A stretch of 64,000 bases of DNA from Brienomyrus brachyistius. Taxonomy: Eukaryota; Chordata; Actinopteri; Osteoglossiformes; Mormyridae. Of this stretch, positions 18,946 to 30,800 are shown one piece after another. The stretch's first letter is position 1. Every line of letters starts with the position of its first letter. The stretch lies in NCBI RefSeq assembly GCF_023856365.1, contig NC_064550.1, forward strand, positions 18,477,629 through 18,541,628. The letters run 5' to 3'. The position numbers were made by a program, and so were the translations under genes. Below the pieces are notes generated by a model. The model did not search any database. It was not told where the DNA came from and saw only the letters and a program-made list of their open reading frames with translations.

Positions 18946-18979
18946 ATGCTTGGAAGGTTCTGCGTTCTGCTGTATGCAG
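18946..18979 (+). CDS. mucin-like gene coding exon 1 (signal-peptide start)
   Basis: ATG CTT GGA AGG begins a hydrophobic stretch (MLGRFCVLLYA) and runs into the strong donor GCAG|GTGAGG after 11 codons plus one base. The untranslated part upstream is undefined. Confidence 0.68.
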
Positions 18980-20049
18980 GTGAGGTATCCATCTTACATT
19001 TATTCAGACGTCTCATTTGAATCTGGGGCTGTTATTCCTGCCTAGGTGTTCCTGTTGCTCTCTTTATTTCAATTTCAGCAGTTCATGTTGTATTCGCAAG
19101 CACCACGATGATCCCTATAATACTATCGATGACGTCCTCAAACCAAGAGACAGTCTCACCAGTGGGCACAGCGGTACTGACCTCAGTGGTCTCCTCCTCC
19201 GCAAACACCAACACCAGTCCAACGTCCTCCAATCAGACAAGTCCATCACATGACCCGACCCCAGAAGAGGGGACCCCTGAAGGACTATCACCTGGAGAAG
19301 CGGCAGGGGTGGCTGTTGGAACCATCGCTGGGGTGGCTGTTGTCGGTGAGTGGGTTGCTGCCCTAGAACAAGGTTCTTCCAAATATGCACCAAAAATTTG
19401 CCTATAGAATCCCAACAACTCACTCAACTACATAAGTGCACACCAACCCAAACCTACTGAAAGATAAGTCTACTAAAATTGAGTTATTTACTACATTAAA
19501 TATCCCACATGTATTAATATTACACATTTACGTTTTGTATCTACCAGAAGTACCACTTTACAATAAGGCTCATTAATAAAAAGAAAACTTATTTTTTAAA
19601 CTTCTTTAAAATGGTCTTTTAATGATTTACAATGTGTTACAACCTAATTAATAACCATATTATAAACCATTCATAAACTCTCTATACGGGTAGCCTTATT
19701 GTAAAGAGGCATCCTACCAGATATTTCTGTCCAAAGTGACGTACAAGTGAGGCAAACAACACAAGTCAAGCACAGTGTGGAATATTTGCAGGGCATTTTC
19801 AGAAGCAAATCGCATGGATTTTATGTGCATGAGCTACAGTAATACTTGCACATTTAATGATCTCATATTTAAACAGGCACAGCAGGTTTATTGTGGTAAA
19901 TATACACTCTGTTAGCATGGAGTATGTTTTCACTTAGTTGTTCTTAATGTTGTTGGCTATGTAATGAATCCAGGCGTGTCCCCTTTTTCTGTTGGGCAGG
20001 TGGGGGGATTTTTGCTGGTCTGAAGTTCAGCAGAAGACTTGGCAACTAG
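18946..20049 (+). CDS. small mucin-like type I membrane protein, three coding exons, 116 aa, unidentified
   Basis: Exons 18946-18979, 19079-19345 and 20000-20049 join in phase with GT-AG introns and give 116 aa. Residues 1-18 (MLGRFCVLLYAAVHVVFA) form a signal peptide that exists only after splicing exon 1 to exon 2. The ectodomain (about 19-79) is Ser/Thr/Pro/Asn-rich with two N-glycosylation sequons (NTS and NQT) and many potential O-glycan sites. A Gly/Ala/Val helix follows (AAGVAVGTIAGVAVV then GGGIFAGL), with several small-xxx-small motifs suited to dimer packing. The tail is a short basic KFSRRLGN. I do not recognise the family. It resembles small sialomucin- or glycophorin-like proteins in architecture only. 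It is transcribed away from tlcd3b and towards usp2. Confidence 0.72.
19079..19345 (+). CDS. mucin-like gene coding exon 2
   Basis: Acceptor TTTCAATTTCAG|C and donor GTCG|GTGAGT. The 267-bp exon encodes the end of the signal peptide, the whole Ser/Thr-rich ectodomain with both sequons, and the first part of the membrane helix. Confidence 0.75.
20000..20049 (+). CDS. mucin-like gene coding exon 3 (terminal)
   Basis: Acceptor TGTTGGGCAG|G. The split Gly codon is restored and the frame continues as GGIFAGLKFSRRLGN to TAG at 20047-20049. It supplies the last third of the membrane helix and the short basic tail. Confidence 0.72.
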
Positions 20050-22402
20050 CAGCAGCTACCTTGCAAATGCCTCGGAGCTGAAAAGTCATTTCTGGCATTG
20101 GCCAAATGTTATCCAACAGGAGCATGACATCATTACTGATTGAACCTTCAAGAACAGAAATGTTAAGGAGCCGCCAAAATGACTCTAGATCAGATTCAGT
20201 TTGATGCCGAACAAAAATAGGATGTAATCACAAAACTAAGTCTTACTCTGTCCCTGTACACTTGTACTTACTGGTTACTTCTAAGGCTGTTTCAAACACA
20301 GGTCTAGTTTTAATAATTATGGATTCAAGTCCTGTGGACGACAGACTGAAATACCCCCAAAATGTTTGCCCCCTTTCAACAGCACACCCATCTGCCTCGG
20401 CTTATGTCTGTGTTTAATGGCATAAGCAGCTCGGAAATCAGTAGTCGGTGTGTCGATTGTGTCACTCCTAAACGACTAAGCTTGACTTTCAATTATCCAC
20501 AGCATCACAGAAACCCAGCTTTTAATTCACAGTTAATATATACCTCATTCCACAATTCAGAGACAAAATGTCACTCATATGGCTGTACATTCAAAAACAT
20601 CACAACATATAAAATTATTTCTGAGAAGGCATCTGCATATTTATAGCCAATGACTATAAAATAACACTGTATCATGGCATCGGCAATGAACATTTCAGTT
20701 TTATAAAGTATTGATTAGCAACAAGATGCTAACATTGTGTCAGTTTCATTACTGTAATATCATTAGGGAATATATCGTGACTAGTATACAGTTAACGCAA
20801 TATGCTAAGATGACATCAAAACAGCCCCTCAGAGCTGTATTATGTCAGGATGCACTAACAGGAAACACAGAAAATGACTGATCTAAGGACGGTTCTGATG
20901 GCAGGACAGCCGAGCTAGAGAGCTCACAAATTGCATCGCCATTGAAAACGGGGTGATTGGGCCCGGGGGGGGGGGGGAGGGGGGGCTAGGACAGAACTCC
21001 TGAGGAAGCACAATGTCGACGCCTCGTCCCAGCTAGCTCCACACATCGACCTAACTGCACAGTTGCGCTAAATATTTATTACCCTCTTAACAGCTGATTT
21101 CTGAACCGGATCCAGTTTCATCCAGTAGAGTAACTTGATTATTCACTAGGATGGAAATCCAAAGGTGGGGGGCGAAAGGTGATAAAAGGGGAAAGGATTT
21201 ACCAGGATTTCAGGTTTTTTCTGAATAGCAATAAATGAGGCACGTTTAATTCCGCACTTTATATACCAGCAACAATGACAGATAATGATCAATCTGTAAC
21301 TGGATTCATATATAATGAAATACCCTTTCACTATGGATGCAAGCAGCATTACTATCATGCTAACGAAAACAACAAGTTAAAGGGCGTTATTGTGTAGATG
21401 GACACAACAGTCATCCCTTTAGCTGTGCGCATAGAAATGAGCGACTCGCCCCGTAAATACAAGAGAAAAGCGGACTTGCAGCAGAATGGGGCGGGGAAAT
21501 CGGTATATACGCCAATCTGACCACGTCTGATTGACAACGTTATTAACCAATGACAGGCCAAATCAGCCACAGCCTAGCGGAAAACAGCTAGGATTAATCA
21601 TGCTGCGGGTGTATCGAAATTAATACAACAGACCTGTAAATAACGTCTGCGTAAGGGGCTCCTATAGCCCTTTCTGTCAATGCGAATGACTTTGAAAGAC
21701 AAAACACCACCGTCTTGTAAATCCTTCGGTGAAAATACTGTTCTTGCATTATGTTTTATAGAATTTCCGCACTCTAGTGGACATGAGTAGAAAGTGCACA
21801 TCAGCCTTCCAACTATCCACCTTCGAACCGCATATCCTAGCAGGGGTGGTGGGTAACCTGAAATTTACTGGTGCATATCAGCGCAGACACACACAGCATA
21901 CACTAAACGACCTTCACGGCCTGAGGACTCAGATGAGGAAGCGTCTAATACGGGTGGAACGTCAGATGTTGGTGTTTCGTGTGAGAGGCAGTGGTCCCCT
22001 AAGGGGCTGCTCAGCTGCAGTGGAAAAAAACACAAACAACTTGCTTACTGAGAACTTTCTCCCCGAGCTTCTTCCCAGTGTGGGCTTTAGGACAATGCTA
22101 TCCCCCCTCCTGACTGAGGCAATTAGCGGCTGCGAAACGCCGCCTGTTAGCGTTGCTCACCAGTGGAGTTCGGTCATACTGTTGGAAGCTGTTGTTTCTC
22201 TCCGTCTGTGTGGTAGTGATCGCCACCTTGCGGAAGTTTTAATAAAATTAAAGGAACATTTCTGCCCAAATAAACAAGCTGTACAGAAACTTATAATTAA
22301 ATATACTACAGTGAACTGTACATTTATGGCTAATGATGACATTATGAGTAAAGTAATGTTTAGTACTGTACCATTACCATGTGACAAAAGAATGAATGGA
22401 TG
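20050..22402. other. 3' flank of the mucin-like gene and intergenic DNA
   Basis: The first few hundred bases are probably the 3' UTR. A poly-G block lies at 20964-20987. An open frame from 21783 (or a GTG at 21777) to 22403 runs over 200 codons on the plus strand, but it has no recognisable domain, no membrane or signal feature, and ends at the start of a dispersed repeat. I treat it as probably chance. Confidence 0.45.
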
Positions 22403-22735
22403 AATGAATGTTACATTTATACAGTGCATTTGAAGACACCCTTTACAGAACCAATGGGGAGACACTTCAACCACCACCACCACCATGTAGCCCCCACCTG
22501 GACGATGTGACAGCAGCCATTCTGCACCAGTACGCTCACCACACAGTAGCCAAGGGGGTGAAGGGGCAGGAGAGAATTCACCAGTCAGATATAGGGGATG
22601 ATTAGGAGGCCAGATCTGATAGGGCCACTGGTAATTTTAGGCAGGATATCGGGGTGCCACCCCATCTCTTCCAAATGATGCCCAGGGATCTTTTATGACC
22701 TCAGAGAGTCATAAAAAGAGCATGAGCGAAAATAA
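22403..22735 (+). repeat. dispersed fish repeat (TTACATTTATACAGTGC type)
   Basis: It starts with GAATGTTACATTTATACAGTG and continues with CCATTCTGCACCAGTACGCTC, GGGGATGATTAGGAGGCCAG and GCCCAGGGATCTTTTATGAC. This block order is one I recognise as a common dispersed repeat in fish introns and UTRs. It carries no open frame of its own. Confidence 0.65.
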
Positions 22736-22868
22736 ATATCGAATGTATGCGCTTTGTTTTGCAACCTAGGTAACATTAGTCATGTTTATGTCACCTATCC
22801 AGTAACACCTTATTTGTATCTATGCAGTTAGCAGATTCTTTTATCCTGTTTATTAACGCAGCCAGGGA

Positions 22869-23083
22869 TAGTGCGTGGCCCTGCAAGGTGGGACTCAGGG
22901 CCTCCGTGCTCGAACGGTCACTGGTTCATACCTCGTGGGTTGGTGTAATGATTTCATCGCTGGGCCGTTGAGCAAGGACCTTAACCCCAGTTAGTCCATA
23001 GACACCAGCTGACCCAGCTCTCTGATTTTCACCTGTATGTGGCTGTGGGGGGAAAACATCTACTAAATAAATTAAGTGTAAAT
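22869..23083 (+). mobile_element. tRNA-derived SINE remnant
   Basis: The block reads as a degraded tRNA-like head with a B-box-like CACTGGTTCATACC, then GAGCAAGGACCTTAACCCC, and a tail of the form CATCTACTAAATAAATTAAG. This is the usual order in fish tRNA SINEs (GAGCAAGGCGCTTAACCC and TCTGCTAAATGAATAAATG). The copy is old. Confidence 0.6.
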
Positions 23084-23536
23084 GTATACAGCTAAATATT
23101 TACTAAAACAATTCAGGCTTAACAGCTGACTCATTAAGTTCCACCTCCTGGGATTTAACCGCGCAGAAAAACAGCACAGCAGAAAGGTGCACCTCCAGAA
23201 TGCACAGCACACACACGAGCAGGAACTGGGAAAAAGATTCTCAAAATGTTTTTATTTATGTTTTTTTTAACTGCCCCTGTTAAAAACAGACTTCGTCACA
23301 TTATCACCAATAAGCATCAAACAAAAGTATTCTCTCTTTAGCTTATTAAATAAACTAAAGACAGTAATGGGTCACGTTCAGCACCACCGCATAGTACATT
23401 CTCTATATTGCATCATAATATAAAAATATTCATACACAGACACACACATTTGAATTCATGTATGTGTTTAAAAACATTCTTTCCATGTTGTACAGTGGCA
23501 TGAAGTCAATGTGAAAATAATCCATAGTTATGAGCT

Positions 23537-23542
23537 TTTATT
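23537..23542 (-). terminator. candidate usp2 polyadenylation signal
   Basis: TTTATT on the plus strand reads AATAAA on the minus strand, about 790 bases after the usp2 stop codon. It lies within a plausible 3' UTR. A second TTTATT near 23256 would give a longer UTR. The choice between them cannot be made from sequence. Confidence 0.4.
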
Positions 23543-24330
23543 TTACGTCATATGTCCATTCACAGTTCTTTTCTAGCAGCCCCACAGTGACGGTACAAAA
23601 AACATGGCCCCCTTCCATGGCTTAACACCTTCCCTCATCACCAATGGGTGAGAGGTGGAGGAGGTTTTAATACAGGCCAATGAGGAGGGAGGAAGTAGGT
23701 CAGGTGGGTAGTGGACTGGAGTGGTGAGAGATGACGAACAATAGGCACTGGGGCTGTGTGCGTGTAACGGAAGGGGAGAGTATGGAGGTGGCGGGGGGGG
23801 GGGGGGGGGGGGGTGAAGAGAGGTGTGAAGTTGTAGTGAAAACACAAGGTCTGTAGTTATGTCCATGGCCCCCTGTTCCAAAATGTTTCAGCAGGGGGCA
23901 TCAGAGAACCATTTAGGTTATGTGGATTTTAGGCTTTGGGGGTTTAGTGTTAAACCAAAAACCGCAGGAGCCTCTACGGCTGAGGCATTCTGGAAAACGC
24001 AGACGGTGTAACTCGAGCGAGGGCTCCTGTCGCAGTGCATAGAGGGGACCTCTGAAACAGGGCCGTCTGGGTTATTGCCTGAAGGTACGCTGCCGCCATC
24101 ACAAGAGGCCTGTGTGCACATATGGTGGAGGTGCCTTGGGCCCAGTGCTTTTCCAGCTTTTCCAGGTATTCTTCTTCCCATTGGAAAACGCCTTCCGTTC
24201 GTCTAGCTCTGAGAAGGGGGAGGTGGGAAGGGAGGCTTATGTGCTGAGCTCCCTCTGACAGATTAGTCCTCAGTAGTCCGATTCACGCTCCGGCGAGCCT
24301 GCGCCGTCCCGCCCATGTCCAAGGGGGACC
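23537..24330 (-). other. presumptive usp2 3' UTR
   Basis: This is sequence between the usp2 stop codon and the first AATAAA on the minus strand. It includes a poly-G (poly-C on the mRNA) run of about 20 bases at 23791-23812. No conserved element was recognised. Confidence 0.45.
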
Positions 24331-24415
24331 TCACAACCGCGGGCCAGATGTCAATTCGTAGAAGAGCACGTAGGCGTCACTGCTGCGCACGTGGCTGGAG
24401 GACATCGGTGTTACT
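24331..24415 (-). CDS. usp2: usp2 last coding exon
   Basis: Acceptor CTCCACAG|A. It encodes the end of split Arg541, then [20 protein letters not shown] and LTSGPRL, with TGA at 24333-24331. [10 protein letters not shown] is the terminal beta strand of the USP fold. Confidence 0.95.
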
Positions 24416-24795
24416 CTGTGGAGAGGTGCGGATGAGAGGACTTAGTACAGAAAGATTAAGCAGATATAGGAGAGGAGAAGAGGGTAGCTCAGGAGGACAC
24501 AGAGGGGCTGTGAAGGCACACACAACTATTACAGATGGGACAGCACACAGGATGTAGACAGGGATAGGCCTCTGGCGCTGATATCCAATAACAGCTGTAC
24601 TAAAAAAGCCCAGGGTGTTGATGACATGCAGGGAGAGATGTCGGATGTAGAGGGAGAGAGGGAAAGAGAAAGGCACAGGGCGCTAAAGAGGAGGGATGGA
24701 GAGTGGGAATAGGGAGGTAAGGGGCTCTGGCAGGCATATAGGGAATTGGATTCGTGCATGTGCATAAACACACGACCACACACGCACGCACGCAC

Positions 24796-24827
<32 letters not shown>

Positions 24828-24829
24828 GA

Positions 24830-24895
<66 letters not shown>

Positions 24896-27800
24896 TATCA
24901 ATTCTGGGCCCCCTGACAAAATGTGACCATGCCCCTGTTCAATTTTATTTTATTTCAAGTATTCACGGTCCCCCTGTAAAGTGCTGCCCCCCCTGAATCT
25001 GTCAGGGTATCCATGCCCATACTGTGGCCCCTGTGCAGTGCTGGGCCCCCTGAATCCGCCAAGGTATCCATCCCCATACTGTGGCCCCTGTACAGTGCTG
25101 GGCCCCCTGAATCCACCAAGGTATCCATCCCTATACTGTGGCCCCTGTACAGTGCTGGGCCTCCTGAATCCACCAAGGTATCCATCCCTATACTGTGGCC
25201 CCTGTACAGTGCTGGGCCCCCTGAATCCGCCAAGGTATCCATCCCCATACTGTGGCCCCTGTGCAGTGCCGGGCCCCCTGAATCCGCCAAGGTATCCAAC
25301 CCCATACTGTGGCCCCTGTGCAGTGCTGGGCCCCTTGAATCCGCCTTGGTATCCATGTCCATACTGTGGCCCCTGTGCAGTGCTGGGCCCCCTGAATCCG
25401 CCTTGGTATCCATCCCCATACTGTGGCCCCTGTGCAGTGCTGGGCCCCCTGAATCTGCCTTGGTATCCATCCCCATACTGTGGCCCCTGTGCAGTGCTGG
25501 GCCCCCTGAATCCGCCAAGGTATCCATCCCCATACTGTGGCCCCTGTACAGTGCAGGGCCCCCTGAATACGCCAAGGTATCCATGTCCATACTGTGGCCC
25601 CTGTACAGTGCTGGGCCCCCTGAATCCGCCTTGGTATCCATCCCCATACTGTGGCCCCTGTACAGTGCAGGGCCCCCTGAATACGCCATGGTATCCATGT
25701 CCATACTGTGGCCCCTGTACAGTGCTGGGCCCCCTGAATCCGCCTTGGTATCCATCCCCATACTGTGCCCCTACATACATACAAACATACATACATACAT
25801 ACATACACCACTATCCCACGCGTGTTTGCGTGGTCATGTCCAATTCCCCAGCTGCACACGTATGAAAGCTCAGAGAACAGAATTCATGCCAACCTGGAGT
25901 CATTGAAGCTGTACCAGTCCCCCAGCGTGGGGTTGCGACAGTATGATGTGTAGTGCCCTCCCATGGTGGTGCCTGAGTGATTGGACACTGCATACAGGTT
26001 GTACACTGCATGAACTGCAGAAAGATAAGACAGGATGGATTATTATTCTCTCAGAATTACTGGCTGTCATCTGGTCCACCTGAGGGTGACACACGTCCAG
26101 AGGAAGGGCGGAGACGCACACTGGGAACTCACCACTGTTATCCGACGCAAACTCCCTGAGGTCCAGGTCCTTCAAGGGGAAGTTGACGAACGTGGACAGC
26201 TTGCTGGTTCGCACTCGGGCTTCTGAGAAGCGCTTCAGATCTGGGTGAGGGCACTAAGTCAAGGGCATGGCTGACTTCCGGTAGCTTTATAAATTTTTTT
26301 TGTATATTACGCAGAGTGGGGTTTCCTCCGGGTACTCCGGTTTCCCCCCACAGTCCAAAAACATGCTGAGGCTAATTGGAGTCGCTAAATTGCCCATAGG
26401 TGTGCATGTGTGAGTGAATGGTGTGTGAGTGTGCCCTGCGATGGGCTGGCCCCCCATCCTGGGTTGTTCCCTGCCTCGTGCCCATTGCTTCCGGGATAGG
26501 CTCCGGACCCCCCGCGACCCAATAGGATAAGCGGTTTGGAAAATGGATGGATGGATGGATATTACGCAGAAACACCATTCCATGGAAAGTGGTAATATTA
26601 TTGGCGATATATCAATTCATATGAAGGAAAACCATTTTAACAAACTATAGGGCAACAGTTTAATCTGAAGTATGATAACTGAACTGTCTCTTGCGATACA
26701 CAATGTGAAATTTCTCCAAAAAGAAAACTAAGAGTCTCCACGCTGGGAAAGGATACGAAGCACCAGAATCTTGGGAAATTTCTGGACGGTGAACTTCTTT
26801 GTGCATTTTTTCCTGGCTTTACACCTGTAGCACGTCTGCAGGCACAAACACACACTCACGTTAATACCACTTCTTTAGGAGCTCTGCTTGCACCCCCCCG
26901 CCCCCCAGGCAGGGAGTCTCTTTTTACTGGTATCTAAAAACAGTACGTCCTCCTATAAAACATCCTATTAAATATGGCAGGCTGTTAAAGTTTAGTGGTC
27001 CCTGACTGCCCGTGCTGGTCATTTCGCTGCATCATGTGAGTGGCAGAGAGGTTACCGGCAGGAACGCACCGGCTTCTCGTCGCCATCCAGCATGTCCTCC
27101 TTGGTGAAGAGCCTTATGCAGTCCATGAGACTCACCTCCCCGTAGGTCTTCTGTGGACAGAGAGGTCAAACGTACTAGCTGTTATCCACAAAAGCCCCAC
27201 AGAGGTCGCACTCCTGACCCGTGGCATTGACTCGTTAGTTTTTCTAGTCCTTCCTCCTCTGGGTACAGGCAGCGATAAAACGATTCGGATTTCCCACAGG
27301 TCCTGCGAACGGGGCAGCTAATCCGAGACGGGCTGCATACCTTGGCGATGGGCAGGGAGAGATCCCAGAAGGGGTCAAAGACGGTGGAGCAGTAGCCGCA
27401 TTCACTGCATGTCAAGGAGCTTTTCAACTGTCCCACAAAGAGATCTGTGTACAGGTAGACAGATATTAACCGTGTTCTACTCAAAACTACAGGTGTTAAT
27501 CCAGTCCACCTCTGAGAGACAGATGCCAGCCCAGCCACAGATCTTTTTTTATCCAGAGACACTGGTTAGTTTGGATGGCATGTCTTGAGAGGAGGAACTG
27601 GATACATTCATTCAATACACCTGCTCCTTCCTGTGCACCACTCAATATCAGTGTTTACTTTCCCTTTTCTTAGCCCCAATCTGCCACCTGCATCCTGTTC
27701 TTTCACACCCTTGTCGCTTGGCCCAAGTTTGTTTTTTTTAACCCCCTATCGTTGATCGTTTTGCCTCTGCTCACATCTGCCACTTTTTCTGCGTTGATCT

Positions 27801-30800
27801 CACCCCAACCCGCTTTCTGTAAGCCTGGTTCCATAAATAAAACCCATTTGCTGTGACGGTCTCGATTTCACATGGCTCTTCCGGATGTCTGAATCTGACA
27901 GCGCCTTCCTAGTTCCGCGCATGCAGGGAGGTGTCGGAAGGGTTTTGCATGTGAAGGCGTCAGCGGGCTGGACACTCACCCACTACTTTGCTGTCCTCTC
28001 TCTCAAGGTACCTGTTCCACATTCTCTTCCCTTTCTCGTCATCGCTGCAGGGAAGGGAAACGGAGTAGACCTGTGTCACAGTGAGCACCTCGCACCATAC
28101 CTGCCTGGCCTGATTTCCAGCTGGCCTTCTAATCGACCATCCAGTAAGGGGAGGCTAATCCCCAGTGTGACAGAGTCCTTCCCCAGCAAGGCTGGGTTCC
28201 TTCAGACAGCCACCCGGCTTGGGTGGTCCGTAAACGTTTATATAACATTGCAACAGGAACCAACAGCATAGCTGTCAGCTTCTGTGACTAATGGAGAAAA
28301 AATGACAGCTGAAGGAATTTCACTGGATGGCGAACAAAGTGAACGCATTATGCTAGAAGCTTAGAAGCCCCGCACAGGAGACTAAAAAAGAAAATAATCC
28401 AAATCTATATTTTTAGATACTGTAAATATAAAACTGTTCAGTGGACACACACACACAAACACATATATATAATGCAACTCTACTAATTAAATATTTAATT
28501 GGACATGCAATATACCAGTAAGTCAAACACAAAAACACAGACTGGCAAGACAAAACTGATGATTTTGTTTATGAACTGTTTTGGAGACTCCAGTTTTAGT
28601 TATATAAGAAATAACATGTGACATTAATGAAGCATTAATGTAACATTAATGGGCCACCTGTGTTCATTAGCAGGTCTATCTCGACACGGAAAGAACCGAA
28701 CGTCTAAACCTCCAGCCACATGCTCACGACATACTTCTGGTGATCTGCCTTTCAGCAGGACTGTAAATGGCACAAAGCAAATTTAAATACCTAAAACCGA
28801 TAATTACTGTGTCGTTTCTGGGTGCCGATTGGTTTCGTTTAATTATGTCACTGGGTATACGAACCGCTAATGTAGCAGAATGTGGCAGATCAACCCACAG
28901 ATTATAAAATGGTACATTTTCTACATATAATAATCTTTATTTAATATTTTTATACAACATAAAGGGTACTAGAGGTTGGGACACATGAAGCTTCCAAATG
29001 ATTATGCTGTTTAAAAATAATTATGCTATTTTTAACAAGCGAAATAAGACATCATTAATAAAACTTAAAAACTAAAAAGCTGTATTAAACATTTTCATTT
29101 TATTTCTTGAGCAAACGCCTTTATCCAAAGTGACATTTTTGAGGAAGCAGGGTGATACAATCCCTGGAGCAATTACCGTTAAGGGCCTTGCTCAAGGGCC
29201 CAACGGTGAGATCTCACATGGAGCCCTGCTACCCCCTGCCACTTAGCTAAATAAAACATGCAGAGAGTGTCCCCCAGTGGCATGAGGACCTGAAGGGTTA
29301 CAGCATGGGCCTGGCGGCTGCTACTTACGGTAGGTGGTCCAGGTCCTCCATGTGAGCCCGCGGTCGCACAGCGATCCGGTTCACCTCATTGTGCAGCCCA
29401 TCAAGCAGGAATCGTAGGAACTCTTGTGCGTCCTGCTGGCTGGAGCATGCGGAGAGCATGGCGGCCTGGTTACATTACTCCATACTACAGTCTGCTCTCA
29501 TACGTTCTGCTTACAGAATTCCCTTTGACCATTACATATCGTCACTGTCTACTGTTTGACAATGGTGACTTTTTACTATAGAGGGAATACGCCCACTCTC
29601 CTCTGTCTGCTGATAGCATGTGACATCAAACTGACCAATGAAAGTCATCTAAATAGTCAACATTTGTTTCCATGTTGGTCATTTGTACAGATTACTTTAT
29701 ATCACCATGGCTATTTAACTAATATTTATGTTTGTACTAGTTAACATTTGTGTTCATAATGGTCGTTTGTTGGAATTATTTTATATCGCTAATTCAAACA
29801 AGTTATTGTTGCTGTCCAATGAAAACCATGTCTGTCCACTATTTGACAGTTGTGATTTTTTTATTAAACGTGGAGTACAGCCAGTTTCCCGTCTGCCAAT
29901 AGCGTCTGACATCTAATTGACCAATGCAAATATCTTTCATGAAGTCATCTATTTAACTAATATTTATGTTTGCACTAATTAGCATTTATATTCACAATAG
30001 TCATTTGTATGAATTACTATATATGGCTAATTTGAAAGAGTTAACTTGATAGCTAGGTAGCTAGCTCACCAACATCAATTGAAAAAATAAGGCAAGATTA
30101 GTTTGCATCTTGTTGACACTGACATATATGCCCTGCTGACAAGGATCCACGTAAGTTCATTTAAAACATTGATCTGTTCACTGATGGCTGTGTGAAGTTA
30201 GGTTTCTATTTGTGGTGCTAATGGTGTCTCATTACATTATTTTAGAAATATTTTGTAAAGTATGAAATAAATGAGATTTTTGGTGATGCATGCTTTTAAC
30301 AGGACAGTGACGACATGCTGCCTTTACAGACGTCCTTAACGGCAAGTACATTTAAATACATTAAACATGGGGGGGGGGGGGAAATGGGCGGGGCAATTTT
30401 GCTATTTAACATTTACCTTAATATGTAGGGGAAAACTAGGTTGAATTAGACTAGACAGCAGTGTTTGATGTGGGGGATCGAAACCACTTACTTGTAGCCC
30501 ACGAATCTGGGAGCGTACTTCTGGATTTGGGTTTTGAACTCAGAGGGGCTGACAGCCTCACTGGCCGACGACGTCCAAAGCGTCTGTATGAGTTTGGCGA
30601 ACTCTGAAGGGGGAGACGAGAGACGGGGGCCATCAGAAGCTGCACAGGGGCCCTCTGTCAAATGGGCCGAGCCGAGCCGAGCCGAGCCGAGCCTTACCCT
30701 CCATGAGCGCGGTGTGAGCGCGGCTGTTGTTGTTGAGGTCTCGCCGGTGAGAGCTGTGGAGGCAGTAATCGCGCAGGTCACGCGTGTTGCTCAGGCACTG

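Larger units (their letters stand above)
24416..25893 (-). other. usp2 last intron, filled by satellite DNA
   Basis: The donor is CAG|GTTGGC, weak at positions +3 to +6. The acceptor is normal. The intron contains a (CA)n tract, a (TACA)n tract and a 57-bp minisatellite. If retained, translation stops after two further codons (AGG TTG GCA TGA), just after the catalytic Asn/Asp, and would lose the last beta strand. Confidence 0.85.

Noticed and set aside
24950..25906. Six long open frames (220-297 codons) on both strands around 25 kb
   Set aside because: All come from the 57-bp repeat, whose length is a multiple of three. They overlap a well-defined usp2 intron and exon.
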